Shown here: positions 7,374 to 16,333 of the stretch, one piece after another
Position numbering within the stretch: position 1 is the stretch's first letter
How the letters are laid out: every line of letters begins with the position of its first letter
Source of the DNA: Gemmataceae bacterium
GTDB lineage: Bacteria; Planctomycetota; Planctomycetia; Gemmatales; Gemmataceae
Length of the DNA: 33,446 nucleotides
NCBI GenBank assembly: GCA_003136315.1
Contig: PLDW01000183.1
Span: forward strand, 36,791-70,236
Direction of reading: 5' to 3'
Notes under the pieces: model-generated
The model's database searches: none
Seen by the model: only the letters and a program-made list of their open reading frames with translations
What the model was told of the DNA's origin: nothing
Made by a program: the position numbers and the translations under genes

Positions 7374-7409
7374 GAGCAGGCCCACAGGAACAATCCTGTG
7401 GGCCTGCTC
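7374..7409 (-). terminator. Strong hairpin, terminator of the leftward exported-protein gene
   Basis: Perfect 16-bp stem (7374-7389 with 7394-7409) and a 4-base loop. On the minus strand the stem is followed by CGTTTTC. It lies about 75 bases past the stop at 7483. Confidence 0.8.
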
Positions 7410-7482
7410 TTCTATCGGGGCAATCTACTTCTCGACCGGTACGCCCCCGGAACCACGTCCTGCGGGGTTGGTCCAGGCCGCC

Positions 7483-8985
7483 TCAGCTATGCTCCTCACT
7501 GACGGTGAAGCCATCGTTGTCGATCTGGCTGGTGAGCCCGCCAGCGAAAGACACCAGGATGTCTCCATCCGACTGATTGGTGAACTTACCAGCCGGCGCG
7601 TTGATGTTGATTTCACCCGTGGCCTGCAACGTGCGTTTGATCACGTCCAGGTCGAGGCCGCTCCTGGCATCCACATCGACGTTGACAGCAAAAAACTTGT
7701 CGGAATCGTCGTTGAGGTTGATTTGACTGCCAAAGCTGGCATTCAGGGAGGACGCCTCCACGGTGTACGTGTTTGCCAACTGACCGCCGGAGATGTTCAC
7801 AACGCCGACCCCACCGTAGTTGACGACGACGGAGCTGTTGCCGAAGAAGCCAGTACCGGAGATACTCTGCTGCGTCACTGTCACCTTCTCCTGCGTCGAA
7901 TCGTTGCCGTTGTTCGCTACGTCCAGGGTTTTCGCGTCGATTACCAAGACATTCGCCTGAATACCCGATGTCACGTCCGTATTGTTGCCCAGGGATTTTC
8001 CGATGACCACCGTCGTCGTTGGGTTCGTCGAGGAGTCGCCCTCGACATTCACTTGGGCCGCGTTGGATTGTACAAGCACTTCCGAACCACTGCCCTTGGT
8101 CACGACAGAGGTGACCACACCAGCCGCAGCGACGACGACATCGTCACCCACGCCACTCGTATTGACCGAAATACCTTCCTCAAGGATTGTCGCGAACGGG
8201 GCATTCACGGTGACCGTGACGCTCGGCGCGGATTCGTTCAACTTGATGAAGTTCTTGTTGGCATAGGTGAGGGTACTGCCGCCGCCCCCACCCAGGCCGC
8301 TGAGCGTCTGCGTATCGGCGAGGATCTGGGGGGTCAGGGTCACGTTCTGGCTGCCTGACGCATTCACGACGAGAACGCCTCCGCCCTGAAGTGGAATGGT
8401 GTCGGTCACCGCACTGATGGCGCTGGAGATCCTGAAATTGAGGCCGTCCACAGCGAGAGTGCTGGCAGCGGCTGACGTTGGACTTGCGGTGTACGTCTCC
8501 AGGATGCTGCTGGGAAGGGGAACATTCCCGTCCAGCGTGAACGAGTTATTTGTGCCGCCCGCCGCGCCTTGAGGGCTAATGAGTATGATGTTGCTTCCGT
8601 TGGCGAACGGCAGGGGGGCGGTCGGGAACCCTTGGCTGTCGTTGATGGTGACGTTGTCATTACCATTCACGGCGATCTCGTAGGTAGCGATCTGGTTGAT
8701 GGGGAACTGCCCGAGAACGCCCTGGACACTGTCGCTCACCTTGATCAGAGGGTTCTTACTGGCCGCGTTCAGTTCGGTGAGAGTGAGGGTGCGGATCTGC
8801 GCGGGACTTACGCCCGCCGAAACCCCGATGGACAGGATATTTCCGACCGTGGCGGCACTGGACAGAACCATGCGGTCCTCCAGTCCATGCAACTGGAGTC
8901 TCGCTCGGCGGGTCGAGTGGTTGCGCTCACTGGCTTTGCTGGTGGTGAGAATGGTTCGGAACAGGTTGTTCAAGAAGCGTCGCAT
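7483..8985 (-). CDS. Exported planctomycete LEDR-motif protein
   Basis: A 500-residue protein. The basic leader (MRRFLNNLFRTILTTSK, RRARLQLHGLEDRMVLSSA) carries the L-E-D-R-x-x-x-S motif that in planctomycetes marks large secreted or cell-surface proteins. The remainder is low in charge, rich in Val, Asn, Thr and Gly, and has recurring strand-like pieces (DNVTINDS, TVTVNAPFATILEEG, VVVNYGGVGVVNIS), consistent with a beta-solenoid or beta-repeat surface protein. No catalytic domain is visible. The start at 8985 is set by AAGGGAGATGCG before the ATG; the open frame upstream lacks a site. A strong terminator follows. It has the same leader type as the peroxidase-like protein at 19.5-22.4 kb. Confidence 0.8.
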   Translation of the reverse strand: MRRFLNNLFRTILTTSKASERNHSTRRARLQLHGLEDRMVLSSAATVGNILSIGVSAGVSPAQIRTLTLTELNAASKNPLIKVSDSVQGVLGQFPINQIATYEIAVNGNDNVTINDSQGFPTAPLPFANGSNIILISPQGAAGGTNNSFTLDGNVPLPSSILETYTASPTSAAASTLAVDGLNFRISSAISAVTDTIPLQGGGVLVVNASGSQNVTLTPQILADTQTLSGLGGGGGSTLTYANKNFIKLNESAPSVTVTVNAPFATILEEGISVNTSGVGDDVVVAAAGVVTSVVTKGSGSEVLVQSNAAQVNVEGDSSTNPTTTVVIGKSLGNNTDVTSGIQANVLVIDAKTLDVANNGNDSTQEKVTVTQQSISGTGFFGNSSVVVNYGGVGVVNISGGQLANTYTVEASSLNASFGSQINLNDDSDKFFAVNVDVDARSGLDLDVIKRTLQATGEININAPAGKFTNQSDGDILVSFAGGLTSQIDNDGFTVSEEHS

Positions 8986-9156
8986 CGCATCTCCCTTGGC
9001 TCGTGAGGTGAGGTGTTGTTTGGGTTGAGCGTTGTTGCTTGCCCCCAACGTACTCAGCGGGAATTCTCGCCGAGTGTTACTCGCCTTTTTCCTTTCGAGT
9101 GGAGAAGTCGCGGCGGGGAACTCTGCGTTCCCGATGCGGACGTCGGGCGTGCTGTG

Positions 9157-9411
9157 ATGGCGAGGTTGAGCAAACTACCGGGGTTCCCGAATCTGCGGTT
9201 TATCCCCGGGCCAGAGGGCGAAGACTCCCTGGGGATCGTCCGATGGGGTGAACCGGAACCGGCATACCCCCGGGGCTGGTTCTTGAGACGCAAACTCGCT
9301 CGATACGATATCGAGAGCGGACGATACTACGGGTATTCCGAGAAGGCCATTCGGCGGTTCATCGAGGAGCGGTACGGCCGGAGGATGGCCAGAGCGATTA
9401 TGGGCAGGTGA
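9157..9411 (+). CDS. Small basic hypothetical protein
   Basis: An 84-residue product rich in Arg and aromatic residues (PRGWFLRRKLARYDIESGRYYGYSEKAIRRFIEERYGRR). The open frame reaches back to 9013, but the upstream part overlaps a promoter-like spacer behind the leftward gene at 8985 and reads poorly, so I prefer the GTG-ATG pair near 9154-9157. No clear ribosome site. No family recognised. Confidence 0.45.
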   Translation: MARLSKLPGFPNLRFIPGPEGEDSLGIVRWGEPEPAYPRGWFLRRKLARYDIESGRYYGYSEKAIRRFIEERYGRRMARAIMGR

Positions 9412-9505
9412 GCCCAACCCGCCCGCCGTGCAACTTTTCAGGGCGACACCTCGATATTGGTTCTACAGTCGGTGAATATGCTTTGCGCGGGACCGAGTCG
9501 TTCAC

Positions 9506-9712
9506 ATGGCCAAATCGAATGACACACACCTCGTACCGATTGTTCCGCCTACCCTCGTGGCGGGCGTCCTCTGCCCCCGCTGCGGGTCAGTGCTCCTCAC
9601 TGACAGCAACATCATGTGGTGTACATTTCTCGGCCGACCTGGCGTCACGACCGCCCCGGCCTGCCACTTCGGGATCGACTCTCTTGTGCCGCTGAGCACG
9701 AAGGTAGTGTGA
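9506..9712 (+). CDS. Small hypothetical protein with one CxxC knuckle
   Basis: A 68-residue protein with LCPRCGSVLL (CxxC) near residue 23 and two later cysteines (MWC..., PACHFG) that could complete a zinc site. It looks like a small zinc ribbon with unusual spacing. No family recognised, and the ribosome site is weak. It lies between unrelated short genes. Confidence 0.45.
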   Translation: MAKSNDTHLVPIVPPTLVAGVLCPRCGSVLLTDSNIMWCTFLGRPGVTTAPACHFGIDSLVPLSTKVV

Positions 9713-9874
9713 GCCCCAAGTTCCTCGGCAATTCGCTTGACGGCGGTGCGGTCGTCCCATCACAATCAGCTACGCGGCTGATCTGCCGCCGCGAACCTCA
9801 GTCTCCAGCCCGTATCCGGTCGCGCCAGCCCGAGTCACATAGATTCTTTTGCGTTCGGCTGAGGGGACTTTGCG

Positions 9875-10252
9875 ATGCCTGGGAGCGGAAGCGAATGGCT
9901 TGAACTCACGCTGTTCTTTGCCTTTATCGGCAGCCTCCTGCTGGCGACATCTTGCCTAATCTACTCCGCTGTAGGTTGGCGGTGGCGCGTGCTGGTCGGC
10001 TGCTGTGCGATTGCATGCTTCGTGGGGCTCGTCTCGTTCGATCTTTGGGCAAACAGTGTCGATCGGTTCCCCAAGGGCGACTTCCCGCGCGGCCGGTGGT
10101 TCTACTTGGCTACTCCGGCCTTGGAGATTGCCTGTATTGCGCGCGGCGTCGTTGGCGCAGCCCGATCGCGGAACAAGTCGAGCACCTTGCGAGTTGAGGA
10201 TGGAAAAGTGGTCGGTGTAGATTCTCAGATCCAGGACAGTGAGGGACATTGA
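9875..10252 (+). CDS. Small integral membrane protein
   Basis: A 125-residue protein with three hydrophobic segments: LTLFFAFIGSLLLATSCLIYSA, VLVGCCAIACFVGLVSFDLWA and a weaker YLATPALEIACIARGVVGA. A polar C-terminal tail of about 35 residues follows. TTTGCG precedes the ATG; there is no strong ribosome site. No family recognised. Convergent with the secreted-protein gene at 10540. Confidence 0.6.
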   Translation: MPGSGSEWLELTLFFAFIGSLLLATSCLIYSAVGWRWRVLVGCCAIACFVGLVSFDLWANSVDRFPKGDFPRGRWFYLATPALEIACIARGVVGAARSRNKSSTLRVEDGKVVGVDSQIQDSEGH

Positions 10253-10287
10253 AGGTTGCTGGGTTCGGCCATGCCGCGCCCCTGGAT

Positions 10288-10320
10288 CCAGGTTGGTTGG
10301 AATTCCAACCGACCTCCTGG
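10288..10320. repeat. Inverted repeat between convergent genes
   Basis: A perfect 16-base palindrome (GGTTGGAATTCCAACC, 10295-10310) within a longer imperfect CCAGG...CCTGG hairpin. It lies between the rightward gene ending at 10252 and the leftward gene ending at 10540, where a bidirectional terminator would sit. No T-run, so it is only a candidate. Confidence 0.4.
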
Positions 10321-10539
10321 GACAGTCGGCCAGGATGAGAATGCAACACGCCCCAGACTCCCCGGATGTTGTCGTGCCGAGGGCCGTTCCTCACCCGCCC
10401 AACGCACAGCTTCGCGCCCAGGCCACGATCTCCGCTCAAGACGACTTCTGGACGGCCTGAGATGGAGGGCAGCCTGCAGCGCTTCCCGGGTCATTTCCCG
10501 TGGTTTCGAAGACTCAACTCCGGCCACACCACCGCTGAG

Positions 10540-11199
10540 TTACTCAGCCCATTTGCCCGCGGCACCAAGTTTGAACTCCATTGCTGGCTCAATCTGAGTG
10601 TCGACGGTCGTAGTCGTGAATCGGTAGACGTACTTCAGGTTCTTGAAGATCGCTCGGATCTCGACGTACTCCGGGGTCCGGTCGGTCTCCATCCACCGAA
10701 CAGTCGACCCATCCGGTCGAGTTTCCTCCCAAACTCCCTTCCCCACAAGCCGGAACCCCCAGTTGTCAGCCGTCCACACCCTGCGCGTCACACTGATGTC
10801 TTTCCACGCCTTGATGAGCCCCAGTTCCTTGTCGGCCTCGGCGGCGGCTTTGTCGTCTCCGGCTTTCGTCCAATCCTTTACCGCGGCAGCGTATGCTTTG
10901 ACCAGCTTGGCCTTGGCGTCTACGGGACGCTGTCGGAGGTCCGGTGGGGCGGCCGCAGGTAGGTCGCTCACCGTCCGGAACACCCGTTGCTCCTCGTGGA
11001 CACGGTCCACTGCCTTCTTGTCCCCCGATTTGCGGGCAGTCCCCTCGCGGGTCTCCAGCCAAGCGGTCCCCTTCTCTCGGTAGACCTTCATCTCGGCACG
11101 GTAGGCGTCCTGCGCGGTGTCGAGCCGGGTCTTCACGGGGTCGGGGTCCGCGGCGGTCGCCGGCAGAACGAGAGCAAACAAGAGGGCAGCACGAGACAT
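10540..11199 (-). CDS. Secreted hypothetical protein with helical N-terminal half
   Basis: A 219-residue protein. MSRAALLFALVLPATAADP is a short signal peptide with cleavage after ATA/A. Residues about 20-135 are charged and helical (RLDTAQDAYRAEMKVYREKG, AKLVKAYAAAVKDWTKAG), like a coiled coil. The C-terminal 80 residues are strand-rich with DNWGFRLVGKGVWEETRPDG and a final YVYRFTTTTVDTQIEP. This layout, a helical linker then a small beta domain, is common among planctomycete exported proteins of unknown role. ATG 11197-11199 is chosen for the signal peptide; the longer open frame upstream is not coding-like. Confidence 0.65.
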   Translation of the reverse strand: MSRAALLFALVLPATAADPDPVKTRLDTAQDAYRAEMKVYREKGTAWLETREGTARKSGDKKAVDRVHEEQRVFRTVSDLPAAAPPDLRQRPVDAKAKLVKAYAAAVKDWTKAGDDKAAAEADKELGLIKAWKDISVTRRVWTADNWGFRLVGKGVWEETRPDGSTVRWMETDRTPEYVEIRAIFKNLKYVYRFTTTTVDTQIEPAMEFKLGAAGKWAE

Positions 11200-11297
11200 T
11201 GGGTCACATCTGCGAAGCAAGGGCCGGCTGATGAGGTTCAGTGTACACCGGCCGCCACAGGCCCGGAAAGCCGCCCGGGAGGGGTGGGGCTGTGACC

Positions 11298-12039
11298 TTA
11301 CCCGCCCTCGTCTTCCCGAGGCCCGGGCCAGCGCTCCCCGGCCATCTGCTGAATCCGCTCGATCATGTCCGGGATCGCGTGGTTGGCGTCCGCAACCAGA
11401 TCGTCCCGGCTTTTGTACTCCCGCCCCCAACTCCATCGATCGGCCGGCCTCAATTGCTCGTACCCGTTGTCCACGCCAACAATTTGCGGCCGAACGCTCA
11501 ATGTGGTCTTCAGTTCCCAGTGATCTTCCCCGAGGAGAGCGACCTCGAAGACCAGCCCCGGAACGTCGAGAACTTCCACCTTCTCCAGCGGGCAGCGGGT
11601 GAGCGTCTTGGCGAAGAGGTCTAAGCACCAGCGCAGGGACGCCCGGACCTCCGAGAGCAGGCCACGACGGAGGATGATCCGCCGACTCTGCCTTCGGCTG
11701 GGTTGACCCTTGGGGATCACCTCTACGCCTGTGACCGCGTCATCCTTCGCATCCCAGATCCACCGCTCACCCTCGGCCCGAAGGCCAATCGCTCAGCTCA
11801 TCTGCTGAACGACCGTCAGGGCCGTCGCATCCAACTCGACCACCGCCCGGGTGTATTCAGGCTCGACGATCGGCAGCCGGATATCCCTGTAGCGGGCCAG
11901 CACGAGCGATGCAGCGATGAACCGGCCCCAGATCGGCGAACCGCCATCCTCCTGGAGCTAGTCAGCGCACCCCCAGCCGCGCGCCGTCATCGGCGGGGTT
12001 GTGGAGGATCGCGCTGAGGAAGGGGTTCAAGCTGCTCAT
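11298..12039 (-). pseudogene. Decayed TIGR02996-domain gene
   Basis: ATG 12037-12039 opens MSSLNPFLSAILHNPADDGARL, matching the start of the TIGR02996 repeat-family domain, whose usual continuation is a Y-A-D-W-L-E-E-x-G block. Here a single extra base follows the RL codons. In the shifted frame the text reads AD, then TAG where Trp (TGG) is expected, then LQEDGGSPIWGRFIAASLVLARY. A third lesion is a TGA after ALTVVQQMS. The rest (AEGERWIWDAKDDAV; RRGLLSEVRASLRWCLDLFAKT; PLEKVEVLDVPG) matches the C-terminal part usual for these proteins and ends at 11298. With three independent lesions it is a genuine pseudogene. Confidence 0.75.
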
Positions 12040-12552
12040 GTCGAACTACCGGAATCCGGGTCGCAACACTTTCAGGATACCCCTCCCTGCTCGCCTGTCG
12101 CGGGCTTATGTGATGCGATGGGAGAAGTCGACGATGCGTCCGCCGCATTTTCGCCGCGGCGACACGCCTGGGCCTTCCCAGGCGTTGTCGTTGGGGGCGA
12201 GGCCCGTCAATTCGTGATTCAGTCGGTCAACCTCGCGAACAGCTTCAGCAGGAGCGCGACCAGTTCCCGCCTCACTACCTCCTCGGCCAAGGCGAGGAGG
12301 AAACGCTTCGCTCTCTGCCGGAAACTGGCCTGGCCCGAATTGCTCGGTACCTTGTGGAACACCATCTGAACCCCCTCTAAGTATTGTTGCGGCGGGAGGG
12401 AAGTACCCCCGACTCACCGCCCGACGATACTCCCTGGGTGACGGCTGGGTCCAACGGCGGGAACCCTCGCTGAGTCAACACGACCATTGACCGGCCTGCC
12501 CGGGGTCCGACGATAGAAGCAGGCGCGTTCCTCTACACTGAGGATTTTCATC
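12040..12552. other. Spacer with one doubtful short gene
   Basis: 513 bases between the TIGR02996 pseudogene and the integrase. Apart from the 48-aa leftward frame at 12219-12365 I see no gene, RNA or clear attachment-site repeat. Confidence 0.5.
12219..12365 (-). CDS. Doubtful small helical protein, 48 aa
   Basis: GAGGGGG lies six bases before the ATG at 12363-12365. The product has a basic start and an amphipathic helix (RFLLALAEEVVRRELVALLLKLFARL). The ribosome site and regular helix argue for a gene; lack of homology and short length argue against. Confidence 0.35.
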   Translation of the reverse strand: MVFHKVPSNSGQASFRQRAKRFLLALAEEVVRRELVALLLKLFARLTD

Positions 12553-13808
12553 ATGGCGAAGGACAAGAAACGAAAGGGCCGCCGCGCCCGGGGAACCGGC
12601 GCGATCTTCTTCTCCAAGGCCCGCCAGGTGTGGATCGGCCGCCGAACTGTCGGCAAGAATGCGAAGGGCAAGCCGGTCAAGATCGAGGTGTGGGCTTCGA
12701 CTCAAGCCGAAGTGGTGAAGAAGCTGGCGGCCGCGGGTCCGCCCGGCCCGGACACCACGATAAGCCAGTGGGCCGATCGGTGGATGACATCGATCGACGT
12801 TCGCCCGGCGACCGTGAACAACTACGAAAAGAGTATCCGACTCTACATCAAGCCCACACTCGGTCCGCTCAAGATGAAGGATCTCACTATTGGCCGAGTC
12901 GAGTCGTTTGGGGTCGGCATGGTGAAAGGGGGACTTCAGGCGACGACCGCCCGGCTTGTCCTGACCCACCTCCGCACCATGTTGACCACCGCGGTCCGGG
13001 ATGGCCTGATTCCCTCGAACCCCTGCACATTGGCCAGGAAGCCACGGGGAGAGGCGAAGAAGATCGAACCCTATCCGATGTCGGATCTAGTGCGGATCAT
13101 CGCCCACGCTCACACCTACAGCGCTGGTGGAATCCTTGCGTTACTTGCGGCGTGTGGGTGTCGCGTGGGTGAGGCGATGGGGCTCGACGTCACCGATTTC
13201 GACCCAGCTACGGGCCTGCTGTCGATCACCAAAACTTGGTCGCACGCACACGGCCTTGGCCCGCCGAAGTCTCGCCACAGTATCCGGACAATTCGGGTTC
13301 CCTCATGTGTTGTTCCGATTCTCATTGCTGCGATCGGGGAGCGAACGACAGGGCCACTGTTCGCCACAGGGTCGGGAACCGCCACGCCAACCCGGCCGTT
13401 CGGCATACGTGGATTTTGACCTGTCGCGACCTCGCGATCGAGTTCCGGAATATTCACCAAATCCGCCACAGCGTGGCAACCTTTCTGATTTCGGAGAGCG
13501 TCCCGCTCGGCGATGTGGCCAAGTTCCTGGGCGACACGGTCGAGACGGTCGTCAAGACGTACCTCCATCCGGCCGGAACAGACCCGAGCGACACCCTGGA
13601 CCGGGCGTTAGGTGGGCAGAGTGTGGGCAAGGTGGGAATTAACTCCGTAAGTGTAGCTATTACAATCTCTTGCGTCGAGCTATTGCAGCTACGACCTGAA
13701 GCTTTAGCAGTAATCTTCTCCCCCTTCCTATTTAGGGAAGGGGGTTGGGGGGTTAGGTTCCGATTCTTCTCCCCCTTCCTATTTAGGGAAGGGGGTTGGG
13801 GGGGTTAG
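12553..13808 (+). pseudogene. Tyrosine-family integrase, frameshifted before the catalytic C-terminus
   Basis: The first frame (12553-13419) holds the arm and core-binding region (GTGAIFFSKARQVWIGRRTVG; TISQWADRWMTSIDVRPATVNNYE) and the first catalytic arginine (AACGCRVGEAMGLDVTDF). It breaks at RPFGIRGF-stop. The second frame continues as LAIEFRNIHQIRHSVATFLIS (His-x-x-Arg), VAKFLGDTVETVVKTYLHP (nucleophile Tyr) and DPSDTLDRALG. One frame change between about 13380 and 13440 rejoins them. The downstream frame then runs through two palindromic repeats to 13808, so the native end is probably lost. GAGGATTTTCATC precedes the ATG. The family catalyses site-specific DNA strand exchange through a covalent 3'-phosphotyrosine; this copy is presumably inactive. 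Confidence 0.8.
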
Positions 13809-13951
13809 GTTTCTGACACGGGTTATAGGGGTCACGATGTGACATCCGCGCGGATGGGTTCCGAGAGCCCGAGAGAACCTCAAGTCGTTCGATCCGTCGA
13901 TTCGATCCTTCTTTTCGACTCGATTATACTCCGGCATTCCATTGTCTTCGA
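13640..13951. other. Spacer of about 310 bases holding paired palindromic repeats
   Basis: Beyond the two repeats annotated separately, I see only an AT-rich stretch (13880-13950) before the SET-domain gene that may hold its promoter. Confidence 0.5.
13716..13811. repeat. Two direct copies of a GC-rich palindromic intergenic repeat
   Basis: Copies at 13716-13759 and 13767-13811 are identical over 44 bases except for one extra G in the second. Each has a CCCCCTTCC / GGAAGGGGG hairpin with a short AT loop, then a GTTGGGGGGTTAGG tail. From memory, this type is widely scattered in planctomycete intergenic regions. Confidence 0.8.
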
Positions 13952-14350
13952 ATGACTACTGCGAACCACTCACCGGCCCTTTACATCAAGAAGGTTCGCG
14001 GCATGGGCCGCGGCGTATTCGCAGGGCGGCAGTTCCTCGCGGGCGAGATCATTGAGATATGCCCGGTCATCGCGTTGCCCAAGGGGACAGACGAGAACAA
14101 TGTTGAAGGGAGTCTCGCGCATTACGTGTTTAAGTGGGGCAAAAACGACGATGCCCTCGCCGTTGCTCTCGGGTACGGATCACTCTACAACCACTCCGCG
14201 AACCCGAACGCGGCGTTCCAGCCGCGATTCTCCAAGGACGACATCGTCTTTCGGGCTCTCCGCGTGATCGAACCGGACGAGCAGATTTTCGTTGACTATC
14301 GATGGGACGAAGAAGATTATGCTTCCTTCCGTCGTTCGACGAAGAAGTAG
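13952..14350 (+). CDS. Stand-alone SET-domain protein (putative lysine methyltransferase)
   Basis: A 132-residue protein that is almost entirely a SET domain. GMGRGVFA (residues 17-24) is the G-x-G SAM-binding loop. SLYNHSANPNA (77-87) carries the conserved N-H-S. DEQIFVDYRW near residue 111 carries the catalytic tyrosine, and a short C-terminal tail lacks the usual cysteine-rich post-SET. SET proteins transfer methyl groups from S-adenosylmethionine to protein lysines. Bacterial stand-alone copies of this size exist; targets are unknown. No strong ribosome site at ATG 13952. Convergent with the PL11 gene. Confidence 0.85.
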   Translation: MTTANHSPALYIKKVRGMGRGVFAGRQFLAGEIIEICPVIALPKGTDENNVEGSLAHYVFKWGKNDDALAVALGYGSLYNHSANPNAAFQPRFSKDDIVFRALRVIEPDEQIFVDYRWDEEDYASFRRSTKK

Positions 14351-14434
14351 TCGTGCCGTTGATTGCCTCGGTGGGCCTGAAGGATCGAGCCGAACGTCGG
14401 AACATTTCCAGTCGAATGATTGCCACAAAACTCA

Positions 14435-16333
14435 TCACGGTCGAACCGATGTCGTTGTGATGCGGGGACGGGGCGGGGGCTTCATGCCGTCACCGAGGAA
14501 GAAGCTGGGGTGTGGGGGCTGGTTGTAGCCGACATTTTGCCAGGCAATCGCGACGCGGTATTGCGAGTCGTGCATCAGCGTCGGGAGCCGCCGGTCGGTT
14601 GGGATTGGCGTTGTGTAGATCCGCAATTCCTTGTTGTCTGCCGACCGCCACATCACCTCTTCGCGCCAGTCTCCCAGAATGTCCGCGGAGAGGGCCGGGG
14701 TCGCCTTCGTCCCGTTGTTTGAGGCACAGCCGGTCGCGCTGAGCAGAGTCGTCTCGGTCTCGTGATCCCAGTCCCACTTGGAAATCGTGGTGCGGTCGAG
14801 CAGTTCGCGCAGCGGGTCGCCATCCCACCACACGGCAAAGTTGCACGACCGTGGCTTGCGGGCCGAAACCTGCTCCCCCTTACAGTTCCACACCCCCGTC
14901 AACCCCGGACCCGACGCCCAGAACTCGTACCCCTTGTGCCGGGGGTCGATGTCGATGGCCACCCCGCGACCGACATCGGTCGATGGCTTGCTCCAGATGA
15001 TCTTACCTGTCTTCGCCTCGCGGAATGACACACCAACTGCCGGCTTCCTCTCATGGATGTTGAAGACTTCGAGCCCCGGGCGCTCGGGATCGAGATCCGA
15101 GACATGGAGTGCGTCACCGTGCCCGAGGCCGGTTGAGTACAACCCCTTGCCATCGGAGCCAACGCACATGGCCCCATAGATAATGTCGTCTTTCCCATTC
15201 CCGTCGACATCGGCGACGCTGAGGCTGTGGTCCCCTTGCCCGGCGTAGGCGCGGTTGCCCGGCGTTCCGTCGTGGCTATCGAATGTCCAGCGACGGGTGA
15301 GCTTGCCATCGCGCCAGTCCCACGCCACAAGAACGGTGCGTGTGTAGTAACCGCGGCAGAAGACGGCACTCGGGCGTTCCCCGTCGAGGTACGCGATGCC
15401 AGCCAGGAAGCGATCCACGCGGTTCCCGTAGGCGTCGCCCCAATCTGTCACTCTCCCACGCTCGGGGAGGTAATCGACGGTCGCCAGAGCCTTGCCCGTC
15501 ATCCCATCAAACACCGTCAGGAACTCCGGACCGGAGAGGACGTATCCGTCTGCGTTGCGATGGTCGGCGTCCTTGTCGCCAATAACCGTGCCCACCCCAT
15601 CCACAGTCCCGTCGGCGGTCTTGCAGATCACCTCGGCCTTGCCATCGCCATCGAGATCGTAAACGAGGAATTGCGTGTAGTGAGCCCCCTCACGGATGTT
15701 CTTGCCAAGGTTGATCCGCCAGAGGAAGGTGCCATCAAGCTTGTACGCTTCGAGTTTTGTCTCACCGGTTGTCCCTTTCTGCGAGTTGTCGCGTGGCCGC
15801 TGCTCCTGCTTGAGCACGATCTCGTACTCGCCGTCGCCGTCCAGGTCGCCGACGCTCGCATCGTTGGGGGTGTGGCCAGGGAGCGTCTTCAGGGGGATCG
15901 ACAGGTATGGTTGGGTCGGTGCGTTTGCGGGGAGTGTGAACGCTGCGCTCGGCTCCTGCTCCTTGCCATCAATCACCGGGCGGACGAAGTAGCGGACAGC
16001 TTTGGAGAAATCAACCCCCGTATCTGCGAAAAAGGTGGCTTTCGTGAGCGGCTCGGGGGTGAGTTTGACCGGCTGAGCCTCACCGGCAGCGCGGTAGAGA
16101 TTGAACCCGATCCCGTCCGGATCGGTGCCGAGCAAGCGCCAACTGACGGTCACTTTTCCCTCGCCTTGGTGGAGGGCGACCACTCCCCGCCCCAACTTCT
16201 CCATGTGGCGGACAGGGAATGGCGGGGCCGGTGTCTTCGGTTGGTCTGCTGGCTGGGCGGGCAACCCTCCGGCAGTGATCACAGCCAGGAAGGGGGGAAT
16301 TCCGACGATGATGAGCATCATGATCCTGACCAT
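14435..16333 (-). CDS. Exported PL11-type rhamnogalacturonan lyase
   Basis: A 632-residue protein. The N-terminus (MMLIIVGIPPFLAVITAGGLPAQ) is a signal peptide. Residues about 40-130 form a fibronectin-like beta domain (VTVSWRLLGTDPDGIGFNLYR). The rest is the eight-bladed propeller of family PL11: repeated Ca-binding blades (DLDGDGEYEIVLK, DLDGDGKAEVICK, DVDGNGKDDIIYG), GQGDHSLSVADVDG, and the family-typical C-terminus SQYRVAIAWQNVGYNQPPHPSFFLGDG. PL11 enzymes cleave the rhamnosyl-galacturonosyl backbone of pectic rhamnogalacturonan I by beta-elimination with calcium. Size matches the family (about 600 residues). GGGGAGGG precedes the ATG. Pectin use fits a planctomycete lifestyle. Confidence 0.9.
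   Translation of the reverse strand: MVRIMMLIIVGIPPFLAVITAGGLPAQPADQPKTPAPPFPVRHMEKLGRGVVALHQGEGKVTVSWRLLGTDPDGIGFNLYRAAGEAQPVKLTPEPLTKATFFADTGVDFSKAVRYFVRPVIDGKEQEPSAAFTLPANAPTQPYLSIPLKTLPGHTPNDASVGDLDGDGEYEIVLKQEQRPRDNSQKGTTGETKLEAYKLDGTFLWRINLGKNIREGAHYTQFLVYDLDGDGKAEVICKTADGTVDGVGTVIGDKDADHRNADGYVLSGPEFLTVFDGMTGKALATVDYLPERGRVTDWGDAYGNRVDRFLAGIAYLDGERPSAVFCRGYYTRTVLVAWDWRDGKLTRRWTFDSHDGTPGNRAYAGQGDHSLSVADVDGNGKDDIIYGAMCVGSDGKGLYSTGLGHGDALHVSDLDPERPGLEVFNIHERKPAVGVSFREAKTGKIIWSKPSTDVGRGVAIDIDPRHKGYEFWASGPGLTGVWNCKGEQVSARKPRSCNFAVWWDGDPLRELLDRTTISKWDWDHETETTLLSATGCASNNGTKATPALSADILGDWREEVMWRSADNKELRIYTTPIPTDRRLPTLMHDSQYRVAIAWQNVGYNQPPHPSFFLGDGMKPPPRPRITTTSVRP

Noticed and set aside
10225-10527. 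100-aa leftward open frame in the 10.3-kb spacer
   Set aside because: Arg/Ser/Pro-rich composition typical of random frames in high-GC DNA, no ribosome site, and it crosses the inverted repeat.
13716-13811. CRISPR-like array
   Set aside because: Only two copies, separated by seven bases, and each is a hairpin of the dispersed intergenic type.
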